Of a DNA stretch of 33,496 nucleotides, positions 1-8,143 are shown piece after piece. The translations under genes and the position numbers were made by a program. Numbering within the stretch: the stretch's first letter is position 1; each line of letters begins with the position of its first letter. The notes beneath the pieces were generated by a model, which had not been told where the DNA came from, searched no databases, and saw nothing but the letters and a program-made list of their open reading frames with translations. Source of the DNA: Parasulfuritortus cantonensis (GTDB lineage: Bacteria; Pseudomonadota; Gammaproteobacteria; Burkholderiales; Thiobacillaceae); contig NZ_SJZB01000005.1 of assembly GCF_004337445.1 (NCBI RefSeq), positions 1-33,496 of the forward strand. Reading direction: 5' to 3'.

Positions 1-569
1 CGGGTCTCGCCCGGCGGCAGCGTCACCGTCACCGACGCCGGGGCCAGGAAGCGGTCGAGCTGGACGCCCAGCAGTTCGGCGGACACAGTGTAGTTGCCGC
101 TCTCGATGTCGGCGAACACGGCGTTGCCGTCCTTGCCGGTCGCCTTGTCGGTGGCGGCCGGCCCGGCGATCTTGACCTTCATGTTGTCGAGCAGCTGGTC
201 GAGCAGGCGGCCGTCGCGCAGCGGCTTCTTCCAGATCACCTTGGTACGCAGGGTCGACGGCGGCCGGGCGAAGGCCTCGACCCAGACCGGCGGCTTGGGC
301 TGGCTGACCGATACCGTCGTCGTATAGCTGGCCAGCTTGTAGTGCTTCTGGACCGCGTCCCTGGACAGCGTGATCTTGATCTCGTAGCTGCCGTGGCTGA
401 GGCCGGCGAACTCGGCCACGCCGGCGGGATTCGTCGTCTTGGCGCCCGGCGTCGGGCCGCTGATGCTGACCGGGCAGCCGCCCAGGCCGGCCCGGCTGAC
501 TTCCTGGCGTACCCGCACGATGATGCTGCCCAGCTTCTTGGGACAGGTCTGGGTACTGCGCTTGCCCAT
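1..569 (-). CDS. Protein with two Ig-like/carboxypeptidase-regulatory-like repeats (3' end outside window)
   Basis: About 189 residues are visible from ATG at 569, with no stop before the window edge. Two similar beta-rich units can be read: one around CPVSISGPTPGAKTTNPAG followed by VAEFAGLSHGSYEIKITL, and a second around MKVKIAGPAATDKATGKDGN followed by AVFADIESGNYTVSAEL. The pattern of a variable strand, a G/N turn, then F-x-x-(I/L)-x-x-G-x-Y is typical of CarboxypepD_reg/Cna-B-like domains. No signal peptide is seen; the N-terminus is MGKRSTQTCPKKLGS. Its ATG overlaps the stop of the upstream gene (TAATG), so the pair is translationally coupled. Proteins of this kind occur beside VgrG/PAAR genes, which fits the upstream gene, but the link to type VI secretion is inference. 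The function is unknown. Confidence 0.6.
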   Translation of the reverse strand, partial: MGKRSTQTCPKKLGSIIVRVRQEVSRAGLGGCPVSISGPTPGAKTTNPAGVAEFAGLSHGSYEIKITLSRDAVQKHYKLASYTTTVSVSQPKPPVWVEAFARPPSTLRTKVIWKKPLRDGRLLDQLLDNMKVKIAGPAATDKATGKDGNAVFADIESGNYTVSAELLGVQLDRFLAPASVTVTLPPGET

Positions 570-997
570 TACTGCCGCCTCGCCCGCATGGCGTCGACCT
601 CGGCGCACAGGCGCGCCGCCTGGGGATCCCGCCCGCCCTGCTCGCGCAGGTCGTCGAGCAGCATGGCGATGCGCCCGGCCCCGGACATGTCGTCCAGTTC
701 CAGGACCGCCTTGAGCTGCTCGAGCAGCGCCGGCGCCTCCTTGGCCAGGCGCGGTGCGCTCAGGATCAGGACCATGTAGGCGAGCACGTCGTCGTCCTCC
801 TCGACCCGGTAGGTGCGGGCCCGCTCGACCATGCGGTCGACCAGCTCGCGCGGACCGATCTGCTGGCCGCCGGCGCGCTGCATGTCGGCGCATTCCTGCG
901 GGAAGGCCGCCACCACCCAGGCGGCGGCCCGGCTCCGGAAGTCACCTTCCAGCTGCCTGTCCAAGCTCTTCATTTGACGCCGATTGATGTCAAGCAT
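569..997 (-). CDS. Small helical hypothetical protein, possible T6SS-locus-associated family
   Basis: The product is 142 residues from ATG at 997 (MLDINRRQMKSLDRQLEG). Longer in-frame starts would run back through the terminator of the neighbouring gene and give low-complexity sequence, so they are rejected; ATG at 973 is a further alternative. The protein is mostly alpha-helical and acidic. Its layout (R-x-Q-M near the start, a paired FP and Cys about 30 residues in, V-x-x-A-x-x-Y-x-V, then an E-D-D-V-x-x-Y segment) resembles the small uncharacterised proteins often found between VgrG, PAAR and lysozyme-like effector genes. That resemblance is from memory and not a domain hit. It is coupled to the next gene by TAATG. 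No catalytic motif is visible. Confidence 0.55.
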   Translation of the reverse strand: MLDINRRQMKSLDRQLEGDFRSRAAAWVVAAFPQECADMQRAGGQQIGPRELVDRMVERARTYRVEEDDDVLAYMVLILSAPRLAKEAPALLEQLKAVLELDDMSGAGRIAMLLDDLREQGGRDPQAARLCAEVDAMRARRQ

Positions 998-1128
998 TGC
1001 GCCCACCAGATTATCCGGCTCGTCGGCCCGTCCAGGCCGCCCCGGCTGTTGTCGATTCGGAATCCTCCGGCAACCAGAATAGCATAGCCTGCCCGGCTGC
1101 CAGCCCGCCCGGCGCCGCGCCGACGACG

Positions 1129-1152
1129 AAAAAAGGGCCGCTCGCGCGGCCC
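1129..1152 (-). terminator. Rho-independent terminator of the spy-like gene
   Basis: On the minus strand a 7-bp perfect stem GGGCCGC/GCGGCCC with a 4-base loop is followed by six T residues. It lies 22 bases past the stop of the Spy/CpxP-like gene and separates it from the next minus-strand pair. Confidence 0.9.
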
Positions 1153-1173
1153 TCTTCCATCCGGGGTACGGGC

Positions 1174-1578
1174 TTACCACATGCCGCGCGGGCAACCGCC
1201 GGCCGCACCCGGACCCATGCCGGCACCGCGGCCGCCCATGCCCGGGCCCATGCCGGCGCCGGGGCCGCCTTGGCGCAGCTGCCGCAGGTCCGCCATCTTG
1301 GCGTATTGCTCCTTGGTCAGGATGGACTGCATCTTGGCCTGCATGTCGGCCTGCATGGCCGCGCGCATCTCGGCGCGCTGCTTGGCCTTCTCGGCGAACA
1401 GCACCTTCATCTTTTCCTGCTGCTCGGGCGTCAGGTCGAGCACCCGGGCCATGTATTCGACGTTCGGGCCGCCGCGCATGCCGTAGCCAGGGCCTTGACC
1501 TTGGCCGGGACCGTAGGCGAGCGCCCCCGCGGTGGGAATGGCGAGCAGGATGGCGAGCGCGATCAGGGTCTTTTTCAT
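1174..1578 (-). CDS. spy: Spy/CpxP-like periplasmic chaperone (LTxxQ family)
   Basis: The 134-residue protein has a signal peptide at about 1-21 (MKKTLIALAILLAIPTAGALA). It carries the two family signatures, LTPEQQEK at 49-56 and LTKEQYAKM at 87-95, within a Met- and Gln-rich helical core. Spy and CpxP are periplasmic ATP-independent chaperones or stress sensors induced by the BaeSR and CpxAR systems. The C-terminal tail (about 104-134) is unusual: glycine- and methionine-rich, with a single Cys at 129. A good ribosome binding site (AGGAG, 7-base spacing) precedes ATG 1578. The gene follows its probable regulators baeS/baeR-like on the same strand, with its own 123-base upstream region. The symbol is by family resemblance; it could equally be named as a generic periplasmic heavy-metal sensor. 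Confidence 0.85.
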   Translation of the reverse strand: MKKTLIALAILLAIPTAGALAYGPGQGQGPGYGMRGGPNVEYMARVLDLTPEQQEKMKVLFAEKAKQRAEMRAAMQADMQAKMQSILTKEQYAKMADLRQLRQGGPGAGMGPGMGGRGAGMGPGAAGGCPRGMW

Positions 1579-1674
1579 GATGTAACTCCTATGGCTGGTG
1601 TCTGGGATAGGACGTCGTGCCGTCCTTGATTCACAGCTTAGGGGGCGACCGTGCAGGAAACCGGCAGGAAAGGT

Positions 1675-1686
1675 GCAACAAATGTG
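1675..1686. promoter_or_regulatory. 12-bp element shared with the sensor-kinase promoter (candidate regulator box, site 2)
   Basis: GCAACAAATGTG (plus strand) occurs here, upstream of the spy-like gene, and again at 3876-3887 upstream of the kinase gene. It is AT-rich in a very GC-rich window. GTTGC at 1690-1694 forms an inverted half-site with the first five bases. It lies about 100 bases upstream of the spy-like start codon and just past the regulator's stop codon. Confidence 0.5.
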
Positions 1687-1701
1687 GAAGTTGCGCCGGC
1701 C

Positions 1702-2382
1702 TCAGGCCGGCTCGTAGCGGTAGCCGGCGCCGTACACGGAGTGGATCAATTCCACCTCCGGGGAAATCTCGGCCAGCTTCTTGCGCAGCTTCTTGATGTG
1801 GCTGTCGATGGTGCGGTCGGAGACGATGCGCTGGTCGGCGTAGATGCGGTCCATCAGCTGGCCGCGCGAGAAGATGCGCCCGGGCTCCCGGTACAGGGTC
1901 GCGAACAGGTGGAACTCGACCGCGGTCAGCTCGACCTCGCCGGCCGCCGCGCGCACCCGGAAGCCGGCCTCGTCCAGGACCACGCCGTCGCGGGCCGCCG
2001 GCCCGCCCTCCGGCGCCGGCTGCAGGCGACGCAGCACGGCCTTGACCCGGGCGACCACCTCGCGCGGGCTGTAGGGTTTGCAGATGTAGTCGTCGGCCCC
2101 CAGTTCGAGGCCGAGCAGGCGGTCGATCTCCTCCGCCCGCGCCGTCGCCATGATGATCGGCACGCTGCTGAAGCCGCGTATCTCGCGGCACAGGTCGAGG
2201 CCGTCGCGGCCCGGCAGCATAAGGTCGAGCACGATCAGGTCGGGCACGTGCGCCTTCACCCAGGGCACCACCTCGCGGCCGTCGCCCAGGCAGTCGGCGA
2301 CGTAGCCCGCGGCGACCAGGTAGTCGGCCAGCAGGCGGGCCAGTTTCTCTTCGTCCTCGACGACCAGGATGCGCGCGCTCAC
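1702..2382 (-). CDS. OmpR/PhoB-family response regulator, BaeR-like
   Basis: The 226-residue protein starts at GTG 2382 (VSARILVVEDEEKLARLL), preceded by an AAGGGA ribosome binding site. The receiver domain spans about 1-118, with acidic pocket EDE at 9-11, phospho-acceptor Asp53 in LIVLDLMLPGRDG, and Lys in ICKPYSP. A winged-helix DNA-binding domain follows (about 130-226), with FHLFATLYREPGRIFSRGQL and the C-terminal HSVYGAGYRYEP typical of the OmpR class. It lies 28 bases downstream of its kinase and upstream of a Spy-like chaperone, the classic target of BaeR, so control of envelope stress genes is likely. In-frame upstream sequence is antisense overlap with the kinase and is excluded. 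Confidence 0.93.
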   Translation of the reverse strand: MSARILVVEDEEKLARLLADYLVAAGYVADCLGDGREVVPWVKAHVPDLIVLDLMLPGRDGLDLCREIRGFSSVPIIMATARAEEIDRLLGLELGADDYICKPYSPREVVARVKAVLRRLQPAPEGGPAARDGVVLDEAGFRVRAAAGEVELTAVEFHLFATLYREPGRIFSRGQLMDRIYADQRIVSDRTIDSHIKKLRKKLAEISPEVELIHSVYGAGYRYEPA

Positions 2383-2410
2383 GGTGTCCCTTCCTCCATG
2401 GCCACGGGCG

Positions 2411-3859
2411 TCACGGCGCCAGCGGCAGTTCGACCCGGATGCCCAGGCCGCCGAGCCGCGACGGCCGGGCCTCGATGAGGCCGCCGTGGGCCTCGACGAT
2501 GTTGCGGCAGATCGCCAGGCCGAGGCCGGCACCGCCGTGGGCCCGGTTGCGCGACCCCTCGACTCGGTAGAAGCGCTCGAACAGCCGCCCCAGGGCCGCC
2601 TCCGGCACCCCCGGCGGGCTGTCGTCGAAGTCCAGGCGCAGGCGGCCACCGGCGACCCCGGCGACGATCTCCAGGCGCCCACCGGCGTCGGTATAGCGCA
2701 GGCTGTTCTGCATGAGGTTGCGGAACAGCTGCGACAGGCGGTCCGGATCGGCATGCAGGGTGACCGGCTGGGCCAGCTCGGCGCGCACCGCCAGGCCCAG
2801 CCCCTTGCGCTCGAACTCGCCGGCCAGGGCCTCGGCGTCGTCCTCCAGCAGGGCGAGCGGGTCGACCGGGCGCTTGTGGTAGCTCATCGCGCCCAGGTCG
2901 GTCATGGACAGCTGGTACAGGTCCTCGACCACCCGGCCCAGGCGGTCGACGTCGGCCTGCAGGCCGGCCAACGCCGTCGGCGTCATGGCGCGCACGCCGT
3001 CCTGCATGGCCTCCAACTCCGCCTTGAGCAACGAGATCGGCGTGCGCAGCTCGTGCGAGATGTCGGCCATCCAGTCCCGGCGCGCCGACTCGGTCCGCTC
3101 CAGGGCCTGTGCGAGGTCGTTGAAATCGCGCCCGAGATCGCCCAGTTCGTCGCTCGAACGGACCGGCACGCGGGTGTCGTAATGGCCGGCGGCGAGCGCC
3201 CGGGTCGCCGCGGTGACCCGGCGCAGCGGCCGTACCAGGGTGTTCGCGAGCGGCCAGGCCAGGGCCACCGCGAGGGCACCGACCAACACTGCGATGACCA
3301 GGAAGGCACGCCGCTGGGCATCCGCGAAGCGGACGTCGACCAGTTCGCTGAGCGGCCGCCCGGCCACCCGGCCGACGTAGCCGACCACCCGGTCGTCGAC
3401 CCGGACCGGGGTCAGCGCGAGGTCGCCGGCGTCGGCGGCGCGCCCGGCCAGGACATGCTTGTCGGCGTCGAGCAGGGCGAGGCCACCATCGAGGCCGCGC
3501 GGGCCACCGCCCATGCCGCCGCCCATGCCGCCGCCCATGCGGTGGCCCGGCCCCATGCCCATGCCGGGGGCATGCATGCCGCGCGCGTCGGCCATCAGAC
3601 GCCACCAGCGCACCCGGTCGCCCAGGATGCCGTCCCAGTTGCCGTCCGCGGCGTAGACTTCGGCCAGCTGCCCGGCCAGGCGCTCGGCATAGGCCTGTTG
3701 CCGGTTTTCCAGGAAGCTCACGAAACCGTGCTGGAACGACCAGTGCATGAAGGCGTACATCACCGCCACCACCAGGGTCGTGGCGGCGAACAGGGCGAGG
3801 AACAGCTTGTGGCGGATGGACAGGCGCACGGCGGACTCGACGGCAGCGGACAGGCGCAT
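2411..3859 (-). CDS. BaeS-like membrane sensor histidine kinase with Met/Gly-rich sensor loop
   Basis: The 482-residue protein has TM1 at about 18-38, a periplasmic region at about 39-173, TM2 at about 175-197 and HAMP at about 198-250. HisKA carries the phospho-acceptor His259 (DWMADISHELRTPIS). The catalytic domain has the N box (FRNLMQNSLRYTD), the D-D-S-P-P-G-V G1 region and GGAGLGLAI. The kinase phosphorylates the adjacent OmpR-type regulator. Odd feature: residues 95-120 of the periplasmic loop are a run of Met, Gly and His, echoing the tail of the Spy-like protein in the same module. Start choice is open: ATG 3859 is given, but GTG 3829 (VRLSIRHKLFLALFAA) would match common kinase N-termini and would leave room for a promoter whose -10 overlaps 3858-3863. 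Confidence 0.9.
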   Translation of the reverse strand: MRLSAAVESAVRLSIRHKLFLALFAATTLVVAVMYAFMHWSFQHGFVSFLENRQQAYAERLAGQLAEVYAADGNWDGILGDRVRWWRLMADARGMHAPGMGMGPGHRMGGGMGGGMGGGPRGLDGGLALLDADKHVLAGRAADAGDLALTPVRVDDRVVGYVGRVAGRPLSELVDVRFADAQRRAFLVIAVLVGALAVALAWPLANTLVRPLRRVTAATRALAAGHYDTRVPVRSSDELGDLGRDFNDLAQALERTESARRDWMADISHELRTPISLLKAELEAMQDGVRAMTPTALAGLQADVDRLGRVVEDLYQLSMTDLGAMSYHKRPVDPLALLEDDAEALAGEFERKGLGLAVRAELAQPVTLHADPDRLSQLFRNLMQNSLRYTDAGGRLEIVAGVAGGRLRLDFDDSPPGVPEAALGRLFERFYRVEGSRNRAHGGAGLGLAICRNIVEAHGGLIEARPSRLGGLGIRVELPLAP

Positions 3860-3887
3860 TATCGGCCAGAATTACGCAACAAATGTG
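3858..3887 (-). promoter_or_regulatory. Candidate kinase-operon promoter with the shared 12-bp box (site 1) over the -35 region
   Basis: On the minus strand CACATTTGTTGC (3887-3876) is followed by 12 bases and GATAAT (3863-3858), a good -10 match. The 12-mer covers the -35 position, as for promoters activated by OmpR-family regulators. The same 12-mer occurs at 1675-1686. If this promoter is right, the kinase probably starts at GTG 3829. Confidence 0.45.
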
Positions 3888-3946
3888 CACCGCTGCGGCC
3901 GCCGCGCCGCTGTGCCGGAGCGGCGATTGAGGGATAATCGCGCGCC

Positions 3947-5863
3947 ATGATCCGTCTCACCCGCCTCACCCTCATCCGCGGCAGCAAGCCGCTCCTGGAA
4001 GCCGCCGACCTGACCCTGAATCCGGGTGAAAAGGTCGGCCTGATCGGTGCCAACGGCGCCGGCAAGTCGAGCCTGTTCGCGCTCCTGCGCAACGAACTCC
4101 ATGCCGATGCCGGCGAGGTCGACTTCCCGGCCGCCTGGCGCATCGCCCACGTCGCCCAGGAGACCCCGGCGCTCGAGCGCAGCGCGCTCGACTACGCCAT
4201 CGACGGCGACACCACCCTGCGCCGCCTCGAGGCCGAACTGGCCGAGGCCGAGGCGGCCCACGACGGCCTGCGCTCGGGCGCCCTGCACGCCGCCCTGCAG
4301 GACGCCGATGCCTACACGGCGCGGGCCCGGGCGGAGCAGCTGCTCACCGGCCTGGGCTTCAGCAATGCCCAGATGGCCCAGCCGGTGGCGGGCTTCTCGG
4401 GCGGCTGGCGCATGCGCCTGAACCTGGCCCAGGCCCTGATGTGCCCGTCCGACCTGCTCCTGCTCGACGAGCCCACCAACCACCTCGACCTCGACGCCAT
4501 ACTCTGGCTGGAGGACTGGCTGAAGCGCTACCCCGGCACCCTGATCGTCATCTCGCACGACCGCGACTTCCTCGACGGCGTGGTCAACGTGGTCGCCCAC
4601 ATCGACGCCGGCAAGCTCAAGCGCTACACCGGCAACTACTCCAGCTTCGAGCGCCAGCGCGCCGCCAACCTGGCCCTGTCGCAGGCCGCCTACGGCAAGC
4701 AGCAGCGCGAGCGCGCCCACCTGCAGTCCTTCATCGACCGCTTCAAGGCCAAGGCCACCAAGGCCAAGCAAGCGCAGAGCCGGATGAAGATGCTGGCCAA
4801 GATGGAGGAACTGGCGCCGATCCACGCCGCGGCACCGTTCAGCTTCGAGTTCGGCGAGCCGGAGCGGGCGCCCAATCCGCTCCTGGTCCTCGAGGCGGTG
4901 CGCGCCGGCTACGGCGACAAGACCGTCCTGGCCGGCATCGACCTCACCCTCCAGGCCAGCCAGCGCATCGGCCTGCTCGGTGTCAACGGCGCCGGCAAGT
5001 CGACCCTGATCAAGACCCTGGTCGGCGACCTCGCGCCCCTGGCCGGCAAGCTGGTCACCGGCAAGGGCCTGGCGATCGGCTATTTCGCCCAGCACCAGCT
5101 GGAGATGCTGCGCCCGGACGAATCGCCGCTCTGGCACCTGGCCCGCCTGGCGCCGACGGCGCGCGAGCAGGACCTGCGCAACTTCCTGGGCGGCTTCAAC
5201 TTCCCCGGCGACATGGCCAGCGCGGCGATCGCGCCCTTCTCCGGGGGCGAGAAGGCGCGCCTGGCCCTGGCCCTGATCGTCTGGCAGCGCCCCAACCTGC
5301 TCCTCCTCGACGAGCCGACCAACCACCTCGACCTGGAGACGCGCGAGGCGCTCACCGTCGCCCTGGCCCAGTTCGAGGGCACCCTGATCCTGGTCTCGCA
5401 CGACCGCCACCTGCTGCGCGCCACCACGGACGAGTTCATGATCGTCGCCGACTGCGGCCTGCAGGCCTTCGACGGCGACCTCGACGACTACCGCGACTGG
5501 CTGTTCCGGACCAAGCTGGGCCAGGCCAAGCCGGCCCGGGCCGAGACCGCGGCGCCGGCGGCCGCGCCCGACCGCAAGGAGCAGAAACGCCAGGAAGCCG
5601 AGCAGCGCCAGCGCCTATCGGCCCAGCGGAAGCCCATCGAGACGCGCATCCGGCGCCTGGAGGAGCAGATGGCGCGCTTGAACGGCCGCAAGGCCGAGGT
5701 CGAGGCCATCCTGTCCGACGGCGACATCTACGCCGAGGCGCGCAAGGAGGAACTGAAGCAGCTCATGTTCGAGCAGGCCGCCCTGGCGCGCGACCTGGAA
5801 CAGTTGGAAAACGAGTGGATGGAACAGCAGGAGGCCCTGGAGGCGATCGGCCAGCCGTCATGA
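3947..5863 (+). CDS. yheS: ABC-F family ATPase, YheS-like
   Basis: The 638-residue soluble protein has two ABC cassettes and no membrane segment. Walker A motifs are at 34-41 (GANGAGKS) and about 345-352 (GVNGAGKS). Signatures are FSGGWRMRL and FSGGEKARL, and Walker B/D-loops are LLLLDEPTNHLDL at about 171 and 452. Between them lies the Lys/Arg-rich linker (KAKATKAKQAQSRMKML) that contacts tRNA/ribosome in ABC-F factors. A charged C-terminal coiled coil (about 540-635) follows. The start MIRLTRLTLIRGSKPLLEAA and domain lengths fit the YheS branch better than Uup or EttA. ABC-F proteins act in translation by binding the ribosomal E site. The gene is divergent from the kinase operon across 87 bases, with GATAAT just upstream of the start. 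Confidence 0.9.
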   Translation: MIRLTRLTLIRGSKPLLEAADLTLNPGEKVGLIGANGAGKSSLFALLRNELHADAGEVDFPAAWRIAHVAQETPALERSALDYAIDGDTTLRRLEAELAEAEAAHDGLRSGALHAALQDADAYTARARAEQLLTGLGFSNAQMAQPVAGFSGGWRMRLNLAQALMCPSDLLLLDEPTNHLDLDAILWLEDWLKRYPGTLIVISHDRDFLDGVVNVVAHIDAGKLKRYTGNYSSFERQRAANLALSQAAYGKQQRERAHLQSFIDRFKAKATKAKQAQSRMKMLAKMEELAPIHAAAPFSFEFGEPERAPNPLLVLEAVRAGYGDKTVLAGIDLTLQASQRIGLLGVNGAGKSTLIKTLVGDLAPLAGKLVTGKGLAIGYFAQHQLEMLRPDESPLWHLARLAPTAREQDLRNFLGGFNFPGDMASAAIAPFSGGEKARLALALIVWQRPNLLLLDEPTNHLDLETREALTVALAQFEGTLILVSHDRHLLRATTDEFMIVADCGLQAFDGDLDDYRDWLFRTKLGQAKPARAETAAPAAAPDRKEQKRQEAEQRQRLSAQRKPIETRIRRLEEQMARLNGRKAEVEAILSDGDIYAEARKEELKQLMFEQAALARDLEQLENEWMEQQEALEAIGQPS

Positions 5864-5869
5864 CCGGGT

Positions 5870-5884
5870 GCTATACCGTATAGC
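5870..5884. repeat. 15-bp perfect palindrome upstream of transaldolase
   Basis: GCTATAC, C, GTATAGC is a perfect inverted repeat with a one-base centre. It sits 24 bases before the transaldolase start codon, in the 45-base gap after the ABC-F gene. There is no T-run, so it is not a terminator; it could be an operator site. Confidence 0.6.
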
Positions 5885-5908
5885 GTTGCCAATTTTTCAG
5901 GAAACGCC

Positions 5909-6863
5909 ATGGCCAGCCAGCTCGAGCAACTACGCGCGATGACCGCCATCGTCGCCGACACCGGCGACATCGACGCCATCGCCCAGCACCGTCCCGAGGA
6001 CGCCACCACCAACCCCTCGCTGCTCCTCAAGGCGGCCGCCTCGGCGCGCTACGCCCCCCCTGCTCGACCAGGCCGCCGCCTGGGCGCGCGACCAGGGCGG
6101 CGACCGCGCCGCACAGATCGCCAACGCACTCGACAAGGTGGCGGTGAACGCCGGCATGGAGATACTCAAGCTGGTGCCCGGGCGGGTCTCCACCGAGGCC
6201 GACGCCCGCCTGTCCTTCGACACCGAGGCCACCGTCGCCAAGGCGCGCCGGCTGATCGCCCTGTACGAGGCCGGCGGCGTCGGGCGCGAGCGGGTGCTGA
6301 TCAAGATCGCCTCGACCTGGGAAGGCATCCGGGCCGGCGCGCGCCTGGAGGCCGAAGGCATCCACTGCAACCTCACCCTGCTGTTCGGCTTCGGCCAGGC
6401 CGTGGCCTGCGCCGAGGCCGGCGTCACCCTGATCTCGCCCTTCGTCGGCCGCATCTTCGACTGGAGCAAAGCGCACGGCGGCGCCGCCGCGCCCGCTCCC
6501 GAGGACGATCCCGGCGTGCGCTCGGTGCAGGCGATCTACCGCTACTACAAGGAGCACGGCTACGCCACCACGGTGATGGGCGCCTCGTTCCGCAACACCG
6601 GCGAGATCCTCGCCCTGGCCGGCTGCGACCGCCTGACCATCAGCCCGGCCCTGATGGACGAACTGGCCGCCGGCGACGCCCCGGTGCCGCGCCGCCTGGC
6701 CTACGACGGTCCCGTCCTGGCGCGCCCGGCGCCGATGACCGAGGCCGCCTTCCGCTGGGCCCTGAACGAGGACGCCATGGCGACCGAGAAGCTGGCCGAG
6801 GGCATCCGCACCTTCACCGTCGACCAGATCAAGCTGGAGAACACCCTGGCCGCCCGCCTATGA
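5909..6863 (+). CDS. tal: Transaldolase (apparent +1 frameshift)
   Basis: Transaldolase moves a dihydroxyacetone unit between sugar phosphates in the non-oxidative pentose phosphate pathway. The N-terminus [20 protein letters not shown] and the class motif [13 protein letters not shown] are in one frame. From about 6062 the protein continues one base further on ([14 protein letters not shown], then [19 protein letters not shown]). The break is a run of seven C at 6054-6060; six C would give a continuous 317-residue protein, the length of TalB. With that correction the Schiff-base lysine in [11 protein letters not shown] falls at residue 132, as in E. coli TalB. The 3' end overlaps the next start (ATGA at 6860-6863). 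Either the gene is truly broken or, more likely, one C is a sequencing error. Confidence 0.9.
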
Positions 6864-8137
6864 GCCGGCGCGCCGGCGCCGGGAGCGGGCCGGCCGCCCT
6901 GCGCCGGTGCCTGTCCGCCTTCCTGGCCATGGTCTGGCTGTGCCTGGCGCCGCCGGCCGCCGCCGCGCCCTACGCCTGGACCGCGACGGCGGCCGACGGC
7001 AGCACCGAGGTGCAGCTCTGGTTCTACTGGTCGAAACGCTGCCCGCACTGCCTCGAGGCGCGCCCGGCGGTGCTGGCCATGGCGGCCCGGAACCCCTGGC
7101 TGCGCCTGCACGACCTCGAGCTGACCGAGCACCCGGACAACGTCGACCGCTACGTGGCCATGGCCGCCGGCCTCGGCCAGGAGGCCCGCTCGGTGCCCGC
7201 CTTCATCTACTGCGGCCGCATGGAGGTCGGCTGGGACCGGGCCGGGACGAGTGGCGCCGCCCTCCTCGCGGCCCTGCAGGCGTGCCGGGCGGGCGGCGCG
7301 CAACCGGCCCCGGCCGCCGCACCCCTGCGCCTGCCGGTGCTCGGCGAGATCGATCCCGACGCCTGGTCACTGCCCCTGCTCACGGTGCTGATCGCCAGCC
7401 TGGACGCCTTCAACCCGTGCGCCTTCTTCGTCCTCCTGTTCCTGCTCTCGCTCCTGGTGCACCAGCACGACCGGCGGCGCATGCTGCTGATCGGCGGCGT
7501 CTTCGTGGCCTTCTCCGGGCTCATGTACTTCGCCTTCATGGCGGCCTGGCTGGGCCTGTTCCGGATCATGGGCAGCCTGCCCTGGGTGACCGCCGCGGCG
7601 GGCGCCCTGGCCCTGTTCATCGGCGGCGTCAACGTGAAGGACTACTTCGCCTTCAAGCAGGGTCTCAGCCTGTCCATCCCGGCCGCACGCCAGGCCGACA
7701 TCTTCGCCCGTGGCCGCCGCATCCTGGCCGCCGGCAGCCTGCCCGCCATGCTCGCCGCGGCGGTCTTCCTGGCGGTCGCGGCGAACTTCTACGAACTCTT
7801 GTGCACGGCCGGCTTCCCCATGGTGTACGCGCGCCTGCTCACCCTGCACGTCAGCGACCCGGCCGTCCACTACCTGTACCTGGCCCTGTACAACCTGATC
7901 TACGTCCTGCCCCTTCTGGCCATCGTCCTCGCCTTCGTGCACACCATGGGGGCGCGCCGGCTGAGCGAACGGGAAGGCCGCCTGCTCAAGCTGATGTCCG
8001 GCCTGATGATGCTGGGCCTGGGCGTCCTGCTCCTGGCCGCGCCCGAGCGCCTGAACAATGTCGCCGTGGCCTTCGCCCTGGTCGCCGGCGCCGCCGGCCT
8101 GACCTGGCTGGCGGCCCGCCTGGGCCGGCGCGACTGA
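6860..8137 (+). CDS. Thioredoxin-CcdA/DsbD-like fusion membrane protein
   Basis: The 425-residue protein starts at ATG 6860, which overlaps the tal stop. A signal peptide or first TM (about 15-36) leads to a periplasmic thioredoxin-like domain with CPHC at 61-64 ([11 protein letters not shown]) and the cis-proline turn SVP at 111-113. About six hydrophobic segments follow from residue 170. Two membrane cysteines are placed as in CcdA/DsbD: Cys187 in DAFNPCAFF and Cys315 in [10 protein letters not shown]. In DsbD and CcdA such a pair carries electrons from cytosolic thioredoxin across the membrane, so this is probably a one-chain reductant relay to periplasmic disulfides. The partner is unknown. 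It is coupled to transaldolase and ends 6 bases from the convergent next gene. Confidence 0.85.
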   Translation: MSRRAGAGSGPAALRRCLSAFLAMVWLCLAPPAAAAPYAWTATAADGSTEVQLWFYWSKRCPHCLEARPAVLAMAARNPWLRLHDLELTEHPDNVDRYVAMAAGLGQEARSVPAFIYCGRMEVGWDRAGTSGAALLAALQACRAGGAQPAPAAAPLRLPVLGEIDPDAWSLPLLTVLIASLDAFNPCAFFVLLFLLSLLVHQHDRRRMLLIGGVFVAFSGLMYFAFMAAWLGLFRIMGSLPWVTAAAGALALFIGGVNVKDYFAFKQGLSLSIPAARQADIFARGRRILAAGSLPAMLAAAVFLAVAANFYELLCTAGFPMVYARLLTLHVSDPAVHYLYLALYNLIYVLPLLAIVLAFVHTMGARRLSEREGRLLKLMSGLMMLGLGVLLLAAPERLNNVAVAFALVAGAAGLTWLAARLGRRD

Positions 8138-8143
8138 GGCGGC

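Noticed and set aside
3510..3560. Short tandem repeat of GCCGCCCATGCC-like units
   Set aside because: It encodes the Met/Gly-rich loop of the kinase and is explained by coding; it is not a CRISPR or separate repeat element.
2369..3937. 522-codon plus-strand open frame opposite the sensor kinase
   Set aside because: Shadow frame in high-GC sequence; the minus strand carries clear HisKA and HATPase motifs.
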